Positions 1-6,726 of a DNA stretch of 11,723 nucleotides are shown in pieces. The position numbers and the translations under genes are program-made. How positions within the stretch are numbered: the stretch's first letter is position 1; each line of letters opens with the position of its first letter. The notes below the pieces were generated by a model. That model was not told where the DNA came from. It searched no databases and saw only the letters and a list, made by a program, of their open reading frames with translations. Source of the DNA: Phenylobacterium sp. (lineage in GTDB: Bacteria > Pseudomonadota > Alphaproteobacteria > Caulobacterales > Caulobacteraceae); contig JAQVDF010000017.1 of NCBI GenBank assembly GCA_028698405.1, forward strand, positions 1-11,723. Direction: 5' to 3'.

Positions 1-2217
1 CTGTCGGGCGCCGAGGCATACGAGGCCGAGCGCCGCCGCGCCGAGACGCTCGCCGAGGCGGCGCAGCTGCGCCAGGAGGCCGCCGATACGTTGCGCCGGG
101 CCAACGCGCGCCTGGCCTCCGAAGTCGAACTGAGGACCCAGGAGCGGGACTACCTGCGCACCCTGTTCCAACAGGCGCCCAGCTTCATGTCCATCCTCAA
201 CGGGCCGGACCACGTCATCGAACTCGCCAACGACGCCTACCAGCAACTGGTAGGTCACCGCGACCTCATCGGACGACCGGCGCGCGAGGCGCTGCCCGAG
301 GTCGAGGGCCAGGGCTATTTCGAGCTGCTCGACACCGTCTACAGGACCGGCGAGCCCTACATCGGCCGCAACCAGCCGGTGATGCTGCAGCGTGCGCCCG
401 GGGCGGAGTTGCAGCAGCGGTTCCTGAACCTGATCTACCAGCCCATCGCGGGCGCCGACGGGCGGCCGATCGGCATCTTCGTCGAGGGCTACGACGTCAC
501 CCACCAGAAGCGGACGGAGGACCAGCTCCAGCAGCTCAACGAAACGCTGGAGCAACGGGTCGTCCAGCGCACCGAGGAACTGGCCGACGCCCTGGCGCGG
601 CTGGAGCGCGAATCGCAGGAGCGCCAGGCCGCCGAAGCCGCCCTCCTGCAGGCTCAGAAGATCGAGGCGCTCGGAAAGCTGACCGGCGGCGTGGCCCACG
701 ACTTCAACAACCTGCTCCAGGTGATCAGCGGCAACCTGCAGCTGCTGTCCAAGGACATCGCCGGCAACGCCCGCGCCGAGGCGCGTGTGCAGAACGCCCT
801 GGCCGGCGTCTCCCGCGGGGCCAAGCTCGCCGCCCAGCTTCTGGCCTTCGGCCGTCGCTCGCCGCTCGAGCCCAAAGTCGTCAACCTCGGCCGGCTGCTG
901 GCCAACATGGACGACCTGCTGCGCCGCTCGATCGGCGAGGACATCGAGATCGAGACCATCGTCGCCGGCGGCCTGTGGAACACCCTGGTGGACCCCGGCC
1001 AGATCGAGAATGCGATCCTCAACCTGGCCATCAACGCCCGCGACTCCATGCCCGAGGGCGGGCGGCTGACCATCGAGGCCGGCAACGCCTCGCTGGACGA
1101 CGGCTACGCCCGCCAGCACGACGACGTAACGCCCGGGCAGTACGTGATGATCGCGGTCACCGACACCGGCGAAGGCATCGCGCCGGAGATCCTCGAGCGG
1201 GTGATCGAGCCCTTCTTCAGCACCAAGCCCGAGGGCAAGGGTACGGGCCTGGGCCTGTCCATGGTGCATGGCCTGACCAAGCAGTCCGGCGGACACTTCA
1301 AAATCTACAGCGAGGTCGGCGAAGGCACGACGATCAAGCTCTACCTGCCGCGCGCGACCGAGGTCGAGGACATGGTGCTCGACGTCGCGACCGGGCCGAT
1401 CCGCGGCGGCGCCGAGACGGTGCTGGTGGTCGAGGACGACGACGACGTGCGCGAGACCACGGTCGGGCTGCTCAGCGAACTGGGCTACCGGGTGCTGAAG
1501 GCGCGCGATGCGCAGAGCGCGCTTACGGTGATCGAGAGCGGCGTGGCCATCGACCTGTTGTTCACCGACGTGGTGATGCCCGGCCCGCTGCGCAGCCCGG
1601 AGCTGGCGCGCAAGGCCAAGGAACGGCAGCCCGGTCTCGCGGTGCTGTTCACCTCCGGATACACGGAGAACGCCATCGTCCATCACGGGCGGCTGGACCC
1701 GGGCGTCGAGCTGCTGTCCAAGCCCTATTCGCGCGAGGCGCTGGCTCGCAAGGTCCGCCACCTTCTGGGGAACCAGGCCCAGCTGCGCGTGCCCCGGGCG
1801 ATCGCGGGCGATGCGCCGCCGCGCGCCGCCGCCTCGCCGACGGCCGACGGGCTCACCGTGGTGGTGGTCGACGACGACGAACTGATCCGGGAAGCCACCG
1901 CCGAAATGGTCGCGGCCCTCGGCCACCGCGTGCTGTCGGCGCGCAACGCCGCCGACGCACTCGAAGCGCTGGCGGGCTGTGCGGTGGACGTGCTGCTGAC
2001 CGACCTCGGATTGCCTGACGTCTCCGGCGCGGAGCTCGCGCGCCGGGCCCTGGAGCGCTGGCCGCAGCTGAAGGTGGTCTTCACGAGCGGCGACGACGTG
2101 GCCGCCCAGGGCGGCGGGATGGCCGCGGCGACGCTGCAGAAGCCCTACACCTCCCGGGACGTCGCGGTCGTCCTGGACGAGGTGCGGAACGGCGTGGGCG
2201 GCGGCCTGACCGGATAG
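1..2217 (+). CDS. Hybrid sensor histidine kinase with two C-terminal receiver domains (5' end outside window)
   Basis: The frame is open from base 1, so the gene starts outside the window; a TTG at 91 is only an internal in-frame codon. Seen in order: a charged coiled-coil segment (about 1-160), a PAS domain (about 163-510, from LFQQAPSF to VEGYDVTHQKR), a second coiled coil (about 511-660), and a HisKA core with the H-box GGVAHDFNN (phospho-acceptor His at 697-699). The ATPase domain has N-box NLAINARDSM (from 1021), DTGEGI (from 1162), an F-box PFFSTKP and a G-box GTGLGLSM. Receiver 1 has VVEDDDD, Asp in FTDVVMP (1567) and Lys in SKPY (1720). Receiver 2 has VVDDDE, Asp in LTDLGLP (2002) and Lys in QKPY (2140). 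All catalytic residues are intact in both receivers. No transmembrane segment lies in the visible part. By family, it autophosphorylates and passes phosphate to its own receivers. The signal sensed and the partner cannot be told. It converges on hppA. Confidence 0.93.
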   Translation: MSGAEAYEAERRRAETLAEAAQLRQEAADTLRRANARLASEVELRTQERDYLRTLFQQAPSFMSILNGPDHVIELANDAYQQLVGHRDLIGRPAREALPEVEGQGYFELLDTVYRTGEPYIGRNQPVMLQRAPGAELQQRFLNLIYQPIAGADGRPIGIFVEGYDVTHQKRTEDQLQQLNETLEQRVVQRTEELADALARLERESQERQAAEAALLQAQKIEALGKLTGGVAHDFNNLLQVISGNLQLLSKDIAGNARAEARVQNALAGVSRGAKLAAQLLAFGRRSPLEPKVVNLGRLLANMDDLLRRSIGEDIEIETIVAGGLWNTLVDPGQIENAILNLAINARDSMPEGGRLTIEAGNASLDDGYARQHDDVTPGQYVMIAVTDTGEGIAPEILERVIEPFFSTKPEGKGTGLGLSMVHGLTKQSGGHFKIYSEVGEGTTIKLYLPRATEVEDMVLDVATGPIRGGAETVLVVEDDDDVRETTVGLLSELGYRVLKARDAQSALTVIESGVAIDLLFTDVVMPGPLRSPELARKAKERQPGLAVLFTSGYTENAIVHHGRLDPGVELLSKPYSREALARKVRHLLGNQAQLRVPRAIAGDAPPRAAASPTADGLTVVVVDDDELIREATAEMVAALGHRVLSARNAADALEALAGCAVDVLLTDLGLPDVSGAELARRALERWPQLKVVFTSGDDVAAQGGGMAAATLQKPYTSRDVAVVLDEVRNGVGGGLTG

Positions 2218-2245
2218 TCCGCCCCCGTTCTCCTGCCGCCACAAA

Positions 2246-2279
2246 GAAAAAACGCCCCGGAGATCGCTCTCCGGGGCGT
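2246..2279 (-). terminator. Intrinsic terminator of hppA
   Basis: A perfect 12-bp stem (ACGCCCCGGAGA paired with TCTCCGGGGCGT) spans 2252-2279 with the 4-base loop TCGC. On the minus strand it is followed at once by six T, a C and three more T (2252 down to 2243), so it is a classic rho-independent terminator for hppA, whose stop codon lies 25 bases upstream. On the plus strand no T run follows the stem, so it may only weakly end the kinase transcript coming from the other side. Confidence 0.92.
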
Positions 2280-2304
2280 CGTCGTCAGGTGCGATGGATC
2301 GGGA

Positions 2305-4431
2305 TCAGCCGATGGCGCCGTGGGCCAGCACCGCCAGCAGCAGCAGGGCCACGATGTTGGTGATCTTGATCATCGGGTTCACGGCCGGTCCGGCCGTGTC
2401 CTTGTAGGGGTCGCCGACGGTGTCGCCGGTGACCGCCGCCTTGTGGGCGTCGGAGCCCTTGCCACCGAAGTGGCCTTCCTCGATCAGCTTCTTGGCGTTG
2501 TCCCAGGCGCCGCCGCCGCTGGTCATAGAGACCGCGACGAACAGACCCGTGACGATCACGCCCATCAGCATCGCGCCGAGCGAGGCGAAGGCGTTCACCT
2601 TGCCGGCAATGGCGTTGATGACGAAGAACAGCACGATCGGCGAAGCGACCGGCAGCAGCGACGGGACGATCATCTCGCGGATCGCCGACTTGGTCAGGAT
2701 GTCCACGGCGCGGCCGTACTCCGGCTTGACCTCGCCGGTCATGATGCCGGGGTTCTCCTTGAACTGACGCCGCACCTCGGCGACGACCGACTCGGCCGCA
2801 CGGCCGACCGCGGTCATCGACAGGCCGCCGAACAGGAACGGCAGCAGACCGCCGAACAGCAGGCCGACCACCACGTAGGGGTTGGACAGGTCGAACGGCA
2901 CCGCGCCGAGGCCTTCGAAGAACGAACCCGGTTCGGCGTTGGCCGCGAAGAACTTCAGGTCTTCGGTGTAGGCCGCGAACAGCACCAGGGCGCCGAGGCC
3001 GGCCGAGCCGATCGCATAGCCCTTGGTCACCGCCTTGGTGGTGTTGCCGACCGCGTCGAGCGCGTCGGTGGAGACGCGCACTTCCGGCGGAAGGCCCGCC
3101 ATTTCGGCGATGCCGCCGGCGTTGTCGGTGACCGGGCCGAAGGCGTCCAGCGCCACGATCACGCCGGCCAGGGACAGCATGGCCGTGGTGGCGATGGCGA
3201 TGCCGAACAGGCCGGCCAGATTGTAGGTCACCACGATGCCGATGATGATCACCAGGGCCGGCAGAGCGGTGGACTCCAGGCTCATGGCGAGGCCCTGGAT
3301 GACGTTGGTGCCGTGACCGGAGACCGAGGCCTTGGCCACCGACTTCACCGGCCGGAAGCCGGTGCCGGTGTAGTACTCGGTGATCACCACGATCGCGGCG
3401 GTGACGGCCAGGCCGACGACCCCGCACCAGAACAGGCTCATGGCGTCGTAGGTGGCCTCGCCGACCGACACGCCGTCGCCGACCAGTTGCTGCATCACGA
3501 AATAGAGCGCGCCGATCGACAGCACGCCGGTGACGACCAACCCCTGGTAGAGCGCGCCCATGATGTTCCGGCTCTTGCCGAGCCGCACGAAGAAGGTGCC
3601 GATGATCGAGGTGACGATGCAGACGCCGCAGATGGCCAGCGGCAGCAGCATCATGGTCCCGACAGCCGCGCTGTCGCGGAAGAAGATCGCCGCCAGCACC
3701 ATGGTGGCGACGACCGTCACCGCGTAGGTCTCGAACAGGTCGGCGGCCATGCCGGCGCAGTCGCCGACGTTGTCGCCAACGTTGTCGGCGATGGTCGCGG
3801 CGTTGCGGGGATCGTCCTCGGGAATGCCGGCTTCGACCTTGCCGACCATGTCGCCGCCGACGTCGGCGCCTTTGGTGAAGATGCCCCCGCCGAGACGGGC
3901 GAAGATGGAGATCAGCGAGGCGCCGAAGCCGAGGGCGACCAGCGAGTCGATCACCATCCGGTCGGTCATCGCATAGCCCATCGGGCCGATCAGGACCCAG
4001 AAGTAGACCGACACGCCCAGCAGGGCGAAGCCGGCCACGAGCATGCCGGTGACCGCGCCCGACCGGAACGCGGTGGACAGGCCCCGCTCGAGGCTTTCGG
4101 AGGCCGCCTGGGCGGTGCGCACGTTGGCCCGCACCGAGATCAGCATGCCCGCGAAGCCGGCCGCGCCCGAGAGCACCGCGCCGAGCAGGAAGCCGATGGC
4201 CGCCGGCACGCCGATCAGCACGCCCACGGCGATCATGATGACCACGCCGACGATGCCGATGGTCGTGTACTGGCGCTTCAGATAGGCCTGGGCCCCTTCC
4301 TGGATCGCGGCGGCGATCTCCTGCATACGCGGCGTACCGGCGGAGAGCCGCATCAGCGATGCGGTCTGTGCGGCGCCGTAGACCACCGCCAGAAGGCCGG
4401 CGATGATCACCAGCAACAATGTTGGATCCAT
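2305..4431 (-). CDS. hppA: K+-independent H+-translocating membrane pyrophosphatase
   Basis: The 708-aa protein hydrolyses pyrophosphate in the cytoplasm and pumps H+ across the inner membrane. Many hydrophobic helices run along its length, beginning at residue 3. The catalytic signature is clear: [11 protein letters not shown] (190-200), [20 protein letters not shown] (205-224) and AGMAADLFE (226-234). A C-terminal site [16 protein letters not shown] is also present. The motif [10 protein letters not shown] carries Lys466 and Thr469, the pair that in this family marks the K+-independent subclass (K+-dependent enzymes have Ala and Gly there). The start ATG at 4431 was chosen because the protein then begins at the family's usual first helix ([12 protein letters not shown]) and a good SD (AAGGGG) lies 10 bases upstream; the longer in-frame extension to 4593 has no such support. 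It has its own terminator and a long structured leader, so it is probably a single-gene unit. Known role: it salvages energy from biosynthetic PPi and may help at low energy or under stress. Confidence 0.97.
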   Translation of the reverse strand: MDPTLLLVIIAGLLAVVYGAAQTASLMRLSAGTPRMQEIAAAIQEGAQAYLKRQYTTIGIVGVVIMIAVGVLIGVPAAIGFLLGAVLSGAAGFAGMLISVRANVRTAQAASESLERGLSTAFRSGAVTGMLVAGFALLGVSVYFWVLIGPMGYAMTDRMVIDSLVALGFGASLISIFARLGGGIFTKGADVGGDMVGKVEAGIPEDDPRNAATIADNVGDNVGDCAGMAADLFETYAVTVVATMVLAAIFFRDSAAVGTMMLLPLAICGVCIVTSIIGTFFVRLGKSRNIMGALYQGLVVTGVLSIGALYFVMQQLVGDGVSVGEATYDAMSLFWCGVVGLAVTAAIVVITEYYTGTGFRPVKSVAKASVSGHGTNVIQGLAMSLESTALPALVIIIGIVVTYNLAGLFGIAIATTAMLSLAGVIVALDAFGPVTDNAGGIAEMAGLPPEVRVSTDALDAVGNTTKAVTKGYAIGSAGLGALVLFAAYTEDLKFFAANAEPGSFFEGLGAVPFDLSNPYVVVGLLFGGLLPFLFGGLSMTAVGRAAESVVAEVRRQFKENPGIMTGEVKPEYGRAVDILTKSAIREMIVPSLLPVASPIVLFFVINAIAGKVNAFASLGAMLMGVIVTGLFVAVSMTSGGGAWDNAKKLIEEGHFGGKGSDAHKAAVTGDTVGDPYKDTAGPAVNPMIKITNIVALLLLAVLAHGAIG

Positions 4432-4495
4432 AATCTGTGCGCCCCTTTTTCGACTGCACTGAGGGGCGTGGCCTTCGCCCTGCGGCGAAGCGCCC
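4432..4495 (-). promoter_or_regulatory. hppA leader with competing hairpins over the ribosome binding site
   Basis: On the minus strand two exclusive structures can be drawn. In the first, GGGCG (4495-4491) pairs with CGCCC (4468-4464) and CTTCGCC (4490-4484) with GGCGAAG (4479-4473), closing a GCAG loop and leaving a 4-base bulge at 4472-4469. In the second, CGCCCCT (4468-4462) pairs with AGGGGCG (4446-4440), which contains the SD of hppA. The segment 4468-4464 is used in both, so forming the first hairpin would free the SD and forming the second would hide it. The pairings are read directly; a regulatory role is inference. It matches no riboswitch class I know. Confidence 0.45.
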
Positions 4496-4740
4496 GAACC
4501 TCCCCTCGTTTCTTTCCCATTTATCAGGGACGCCGTTTGACGCTCCCCCTTTAAGACGGGCGCGAAGTTGCCAAAGATGCCCTGCCCGCGCAACGGGCCA
4601 TCTTTGCCGTAGTTTTTGCGAACACCAGTACGCGTTCCCGCTGATACCCCTCGCTCGTCAGTGGAGAGGCGCAGACTTCATCTTGAGGGGCCGCCGCCGT
4701 TCCGGCGATTCGGCTTTATTCGCGGGTCCTGGAATGGACT
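4496..4740 (-). other. Upstream part of the hppA leader/intergenic region, with a bulged hairpin
   Basis: This gene-free stretch lies between the stop of the exported protein gene and hppA. It holds an inverted repeat at 4572-4606: outer arms CAAAGATG (4572-4579) and CATCTTTG (4599-4606), inner arms GCCCG (4584-4588) and CGGGC (4594-4598), a 5-base loop and a 4-base bulge (4580-4583). On the plus strand a five-T run follows at 4613-4617; on the minus strand none does. A smaller hairpin CGCCG-TTC-CGGCG sits at 4695-4707. I see no convincing -35/-10 pair for hppA, though TTGGCA (minus strand, about 4608-4603, overlapping the hairpin arm) is a weak -35 candidate. No credible ORF is present. Confidence 0.5.
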
Positions 4741-5181
4741 TTAGGCTTTGCGGGGACGCGGCAGATTGCTTTGCCGCTTCGGCATCTGCCGCAGGACTAC
4801 GATCCCGGCGATATCCTTTGGCGAGGCGATCAGGCCGGCCTCGCGCTGCATGACCTGGGAGATCTTGCCCGCGTCCAGACTGGTGTAGCTGTCGGGGCGG
4901 GTGAAGGGGGTGCGGTGGCCAGCCCTCACCAGCGCGTCGCGAAAATAGGGCTCGCGCTCGCGCAGCTTAGGCGCGTTGGCCGAGCGCGTCAGCTTGATCC
5001 GCACGTAGACGAATACGTAGTTTACCAGTTCGCCGTTCACGACGACGGGCAGACCGACCGGCAGCAGGTCGACCCAGGGGCCGATCGGCTCCTGATCAGT
5101 CTTGGCGGCGCCTCCCGCGGCCCGTGCGGAGCCGGCGATAAGGGCCAGGGGAGCGGAAAGGATCAGCGCGCGGCGAAGCAT
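4741..5181 (-). CDS. Exported hypothetical protein, weakly FliL-like
   Basis: The 146-aa protein has a clear signal peptide: MLRR, a hydrophobic stretch, and a likely cleavage after SARA (about residue 21). The mature part contains WVDLLPVGLPVVVNGELV, then a predicted strand YVFVYVRIKL, then LREREPYFRDALV, and near the end IAGIVVLRQMPKR. This order (proline-rich strand, long strand, helix with a 'p.~rdal' core, final strand) recalls the periplasmic FliL/SPFH-like domain, but the match is by eye and there is no flagellar gene nearby, so no function is assigned. The C-terminal tail is basic (KRQSNLPRPRKA). The start is the only good one in frame, but it lacks an SD: a 6-bp hairpin (GCCCAG 5184-5189 with CTGGGC 5195-5200) ends 2 bases before the ATG. 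The gene follows the LysM gene after a 57-base gap and may be cotranscribed with it. Confidence 0.75.
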   Translation of the reverse strand: MLRRALILSAPLALIAGSARAAGGAAKTDQEPIGPWVDLLPVGLPVVVNGELVNYVFVYVRIKLTRSANAPKLREREPYFRDALVRAGHRTPFTRPDSYTSLDAGKISQVMQREAGLIASPKDIAGIVVLRQMPKRQSNLPRPRKA

Positions 5182-5238
5182 GCGCCCAGTTAGCCTGGGC
5201 CTGGTTGCAGAACTCTTCCTGCCGCCCGAGGTCCAGCC

Positions 5239-5739
5239 TCAGTGAAGCTGAGCCTTGGGAATCCGCAGGGTCTGTCCTGGATAGATCTCGTCGGGATCCT
5301 TCAGCATCGGCCGGTTGGCCTCGAAGATCTCCGGATAGCGGTTGGCGGACCCCAGGAACTGTTGGGCGATCCTGGAGAGGGTGTCTCCTGACTTGACCGT
5401 ATAGAAGGTGGCCTCCTGCGCCTGTGGCGCCGAGGCCGGCTGCGCGCCTTGCGCCGGGGCCGCCTGCGGGGCCGGCTTCTGGACGACCGTGATGTTGTCC
5501 TCGACGTGCGCGACGCCCTTGGTGTTGCCGAGGATGAGGATCGCCAGCTCCTTTTCTCGCTGGCTGTCGGCCTGGCCGGTGATGCTGACCGTGTCCCCAC
5601 CGCGCACGGTGATCTGGCCGCCAGCGATCGTGACGCCTTGCGCCCGCAGCGCTTCGGCGAGTTCGCTCGCTTCCACCTTCTCGGCCTTGCCGCCTCTCAG
5701 GCTCCTGCCCGCCTCGCGGGCGAAATCGAACAGTCCCAT
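5239..5739 (-). CDS. kbp: BON-LysM protein resembling K+-binding protein Kbp (YgaU)
   Basis: The 166-aa protein begins MGLFDFAREAG, the same type of amphipathic N-terminus as E. coli Kbp and with no signal peptide. A BON domain covers about 25-86 (VTIAGGQITVRGGDTVSITG, GVAHVEDNITVV). A flexible Ala/Gln/Pro linker covers about 87-110. A LysM domain covers about 112-161 (FYTVKSGDTLSRIAQQFLG, then IFEANRPML and IYPGQTLRIP). Length and domain order match the family (E. coli about 149 aa; the linker is longer here). In E. coli this is a cytoplasmic K+ sensor; other annotations call it a peptidoglycan-binding LysM protein. Without a signal peptide, I favour the cytoplasmic role. The ATG at 5739 is preceded by GAGGAA as SD. 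The GlsB-type gene lies 91 bases upstream in the same direction, with a stem-loop between. Confidence 0.88.
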   Translation of the reverse strand: MGLFDFAREAGRSLRGGKAEKVEASELAEALRAQGVTIAGGQITVRGGDTVSITGQADSQREKELAILILGNTKGVAHVEDNITVVQKPAPQAAPAQGAQPASAPQAQEATFYTVKSGDTLSRIAQQFLGSANRYPEIFEANRPMLKDPDEIYPGQTLRIPKAQLH

Positions 5740-5786
5740 GGCTTTCCTCGCTGCGGACCGGGGCCCAGGCCTCGGCCAGAGGTTAT

Positions 5787-5809
5787 GGGGACGCCAGGGA
5801 GGCGTCCCC
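5787..5809 (-). terminator. GC-rich stem-loop after the GlsB-type gene
   Basis: A perfect 9-bp stem (GGGGACGCC 5787-5795 with GGCGTCCCC 5801-5809) with a 5-base loop lies 21 bases after the stop codon of the GlsB-type gene. There is no T run on the minus strand (ATAACC follows), so it is either a U-less terminator or an mRNA 3'-end stabilising or processing element between this gene and the LysM gene. Confidence 0.45.
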
Positions 5810-5830
5810 GTTCGATGTTTCGGCTTTGCG

Positions 5831-6091
5831 TCAGACGCGGCTACCGCGACCGCGAACCATGCCCACCACGAACAGCAGCAGGATGGCGCCCAGCGTCGCG
5901 ACGATCAGCGTACCGATGAAGCCGTAGTCGTCGAAACCCAGCATGCCGGCGACAAAGGCGCCGATGAACGCGCCCACCACGCCGACGATCAGGTTGGTCA
6001 GGATGCCGTGGTTACGGCGCATGACCTTCTCGGCGATCCAGCCGGCGACGATGCCGATGATGATCGCCCCAATGATTCCCACTCCGTCCAC
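5831..6091 (-). CDS. GlsB/YeaQ/YmgE-family stress-response membrane protein
   Basis: The 86-aa protein is almost wholly hydrophobic with three predicted helices (about 4-20, 29-52 and 56-80). The family pattern is visible: GIIGAIIIGIVAGWIAEKVM, then a short polar turn (RRNHG), then LIVGVVGAFIGAFVAGMLG, and a short basic tail (RGRGSRV). The family was once named transglycosylase-associated protein; its biochemical role is not established, but members are widely linked to stress or stationary phase. The start is GTG at 6091 with a near-ideal SD (AGGAGGAG, 6 bases upstream). About 150 bases further up is a candidate EcfG-type promoter, which would fit general stress control. The strand and neighbours suggest a loose group with the BON-LysM gene. 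Confidence 0.9.
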   Translation of the reverse strand: MDGVGIIGAIIIGIVAGWIAEKVMRRNHGILTNLIVGVVGAFIGAFVAGMLGFDDYGFIGTLIVATLGAILLLFVVGMVRGRGSRV

Positions 6092-6163
6092 GTCTCACTC
6101 CTCCTTGCGCCCAGCCGACACGGTGCAGCACAAGCGCCGCGCCAGGACCTCCAGGCGGTTCTG

Positions 6164-6239
6164 AAAAAAACCAGTCCGACGCGGCTCGACCGTTGAACGG
6201 CCGGCGGCCGGCGCCGCCAACTACCGATCCCGAAGGATC
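6164..6239 (-). other. Hairpin-rich leader with a seven-T run upstream of the GlsB-type gene
   Basis: Reading the minus strand: GATCC-TTCG-GGATC (6239-6226), a 5-bp stem closed by the very stable C(UUCG)G tetraloop; then GGCGGC-GCCG-GCCGCC, a 6-bp GC stem (6217-6202); then CCGTT-C-AACGG (about 6201-6191); then, after 20 bases with only a 3-bp stem, seven T (6170-6164). It could be the 5' untranslated part of the GlsB-type mRNA, a weak terminator or attenuator, or a small RNA of about 80 bases that starts near 6245. The structures are seen; the role is undetermined. Confidence 0.35.
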
Positions 6240-6251
6240 CACTGCGGCGAA

Positions 6252-6277
6252 AACCCCTACGGTGGCGGCTGGGTTCC
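6252..6277 (-). promoter_or_regulatory. Candidate EcfG-type (general stress sigma) promoter
   Basis: On the minus strand GGAAC (6277-6273) is followed after 17 bases by GGTT (6255-6252). The alphaproteobacterial EcfG/SigT consensus is GGAAC, 16-17 bases, CGTT, so there is one mismatch in the -10 box. It lies after the probable terminator of the upstream gene and points at the GlsB-type stress gene, about 150 bases from its start codon. Context supports it, but short motifs like this occur by chance. Confidence 0.4.
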
Positions 6278-6312
6278 GGAGCGACCGGCCACGCTTTTGC
6301 GAGCAAGGGCCG

Positions 6313-6346
6313 AAAATGCATCGGACGCCCGAGTCCGGGCGCCCGA
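6313..6346 (-). terminator. Probable terminator after the small exported protein gene
   Basis: An imperfect 10-bp stem spans 6321-6346: TCGG (6321-6324), a mismatch A/C, CGCCCG (6326-6331), loop AGTC, CGGGCG (6336-6341), CCGA (6343-6346). On the minus strand it is followed by TGCATTTTC, so a short T run lies just past the stem. It starts 21 bases after the stop codon at 6368 and probably ends the transcript of the upstream gene, and perhaps of the whole rib-thiL operon. Confidence 0.6.
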
Positions 6347-6367
6347 CGTGAGTTCGGAAGATGGAGC

Positions 6368-6634
6368 CTATTGGGGCGCCGGCTTCTCCGACTTGGCCGT
6401 GGATCCGCTGGCCTCGGCCGCCGGCTTGTCCGCCTTGTCCTTGGCGGCGTCCTCACTTGCGGAGGCGTCCGTTGCCGGCGGAGCGGTCGCTTGCGTCGAC
6501 GCCGGCTTGGCCGAAGCCTCCGCGGGCTTGGCGTCGCTCGCGTCGGCAGGCTTGGCTTCCTTGTCCCCGGCGAAGGCCGGCGCCGAAATCGCGAAGGCGA
6601 GGGCCGCAGCCCCGATCATCATGGTCGTACGCAT
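6368..6634 (-). CDS. Small exported Ala/Lys/Pro-rich low-complexity protein
   Basis: The 88-aa product has a textbook signal peptide (MRTTMMIGAAALAFA, cleavage after APAFA, about residue 22). The predicted 66-aa mature part has no Cys and no aromatic residue; about a third is Ala, with 9 Lys and 8 Pro, and most Lys are followed or preceded by acidic, Ala or Pro residues. A loose repeat is visible: AKPADAS, AKPAEAS, AKPAST, DKPAAEAS, EKPAPQ. It is likely disordered and periplasmic or secreted. I do not recognise a family. The start is well supported: AAGGAG lies 6 bases before the ATG. It sits 92 bases after thiL, in a gap containing a GCCCC-GTT-GGGGC hairpin (6702-6714) without a close T run, so it may be read through from the operon or have its own promoter. 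Confidence 0.72.
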   Translation of the reverse strand: MRTTMMIGAAALAFAISAPAFAGDKEAKPADASDAKPAEASAKPASTQATAPPATDASASEDAAKDKADKPAAEASGSTAKSEKPAPQ

Positions 6635-6726
6635 GAGGTCTCCTTGTGATGAGGCCTCCCCCGACGGCGAAGTGGTCTGCCGAAAATCGGACGTCAGCGC
6701 GGCCCCGTTGGGGCGAAACCGTGACC

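Noticed and set aside
975..2018. 347-codon open frame overlapping the histidine kinase
   Set aside because: It is an Arg/Gly-rich out-of-frame translation within a gene with intact kinase and receiver motifs.
2320..4554. 744-codon open frame on the plus strand opposite hppA, and another long minus-strand frame (2285-4459)
   Set aside because: Both are shadows of hppA in GC-rich DNA. They give low-complexity His/Asp/Arg/Gly-rich translations with no domain, while the hppA frame has all catalytic motifs.
4432..4593. 54-residue N-terminal extension of hppA
   Set aside because: It is polar, has no family counterpart and overlaps the structured leader. The ATG at 4431 has a good SD and starts the first helix.
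6702..6714. GCCCC-GTT-GGGGC hairpin as thiL terminator
   Set aside because: The stem is only 5 bp and no T run follows directly on the minus strand; kept only as a comment.
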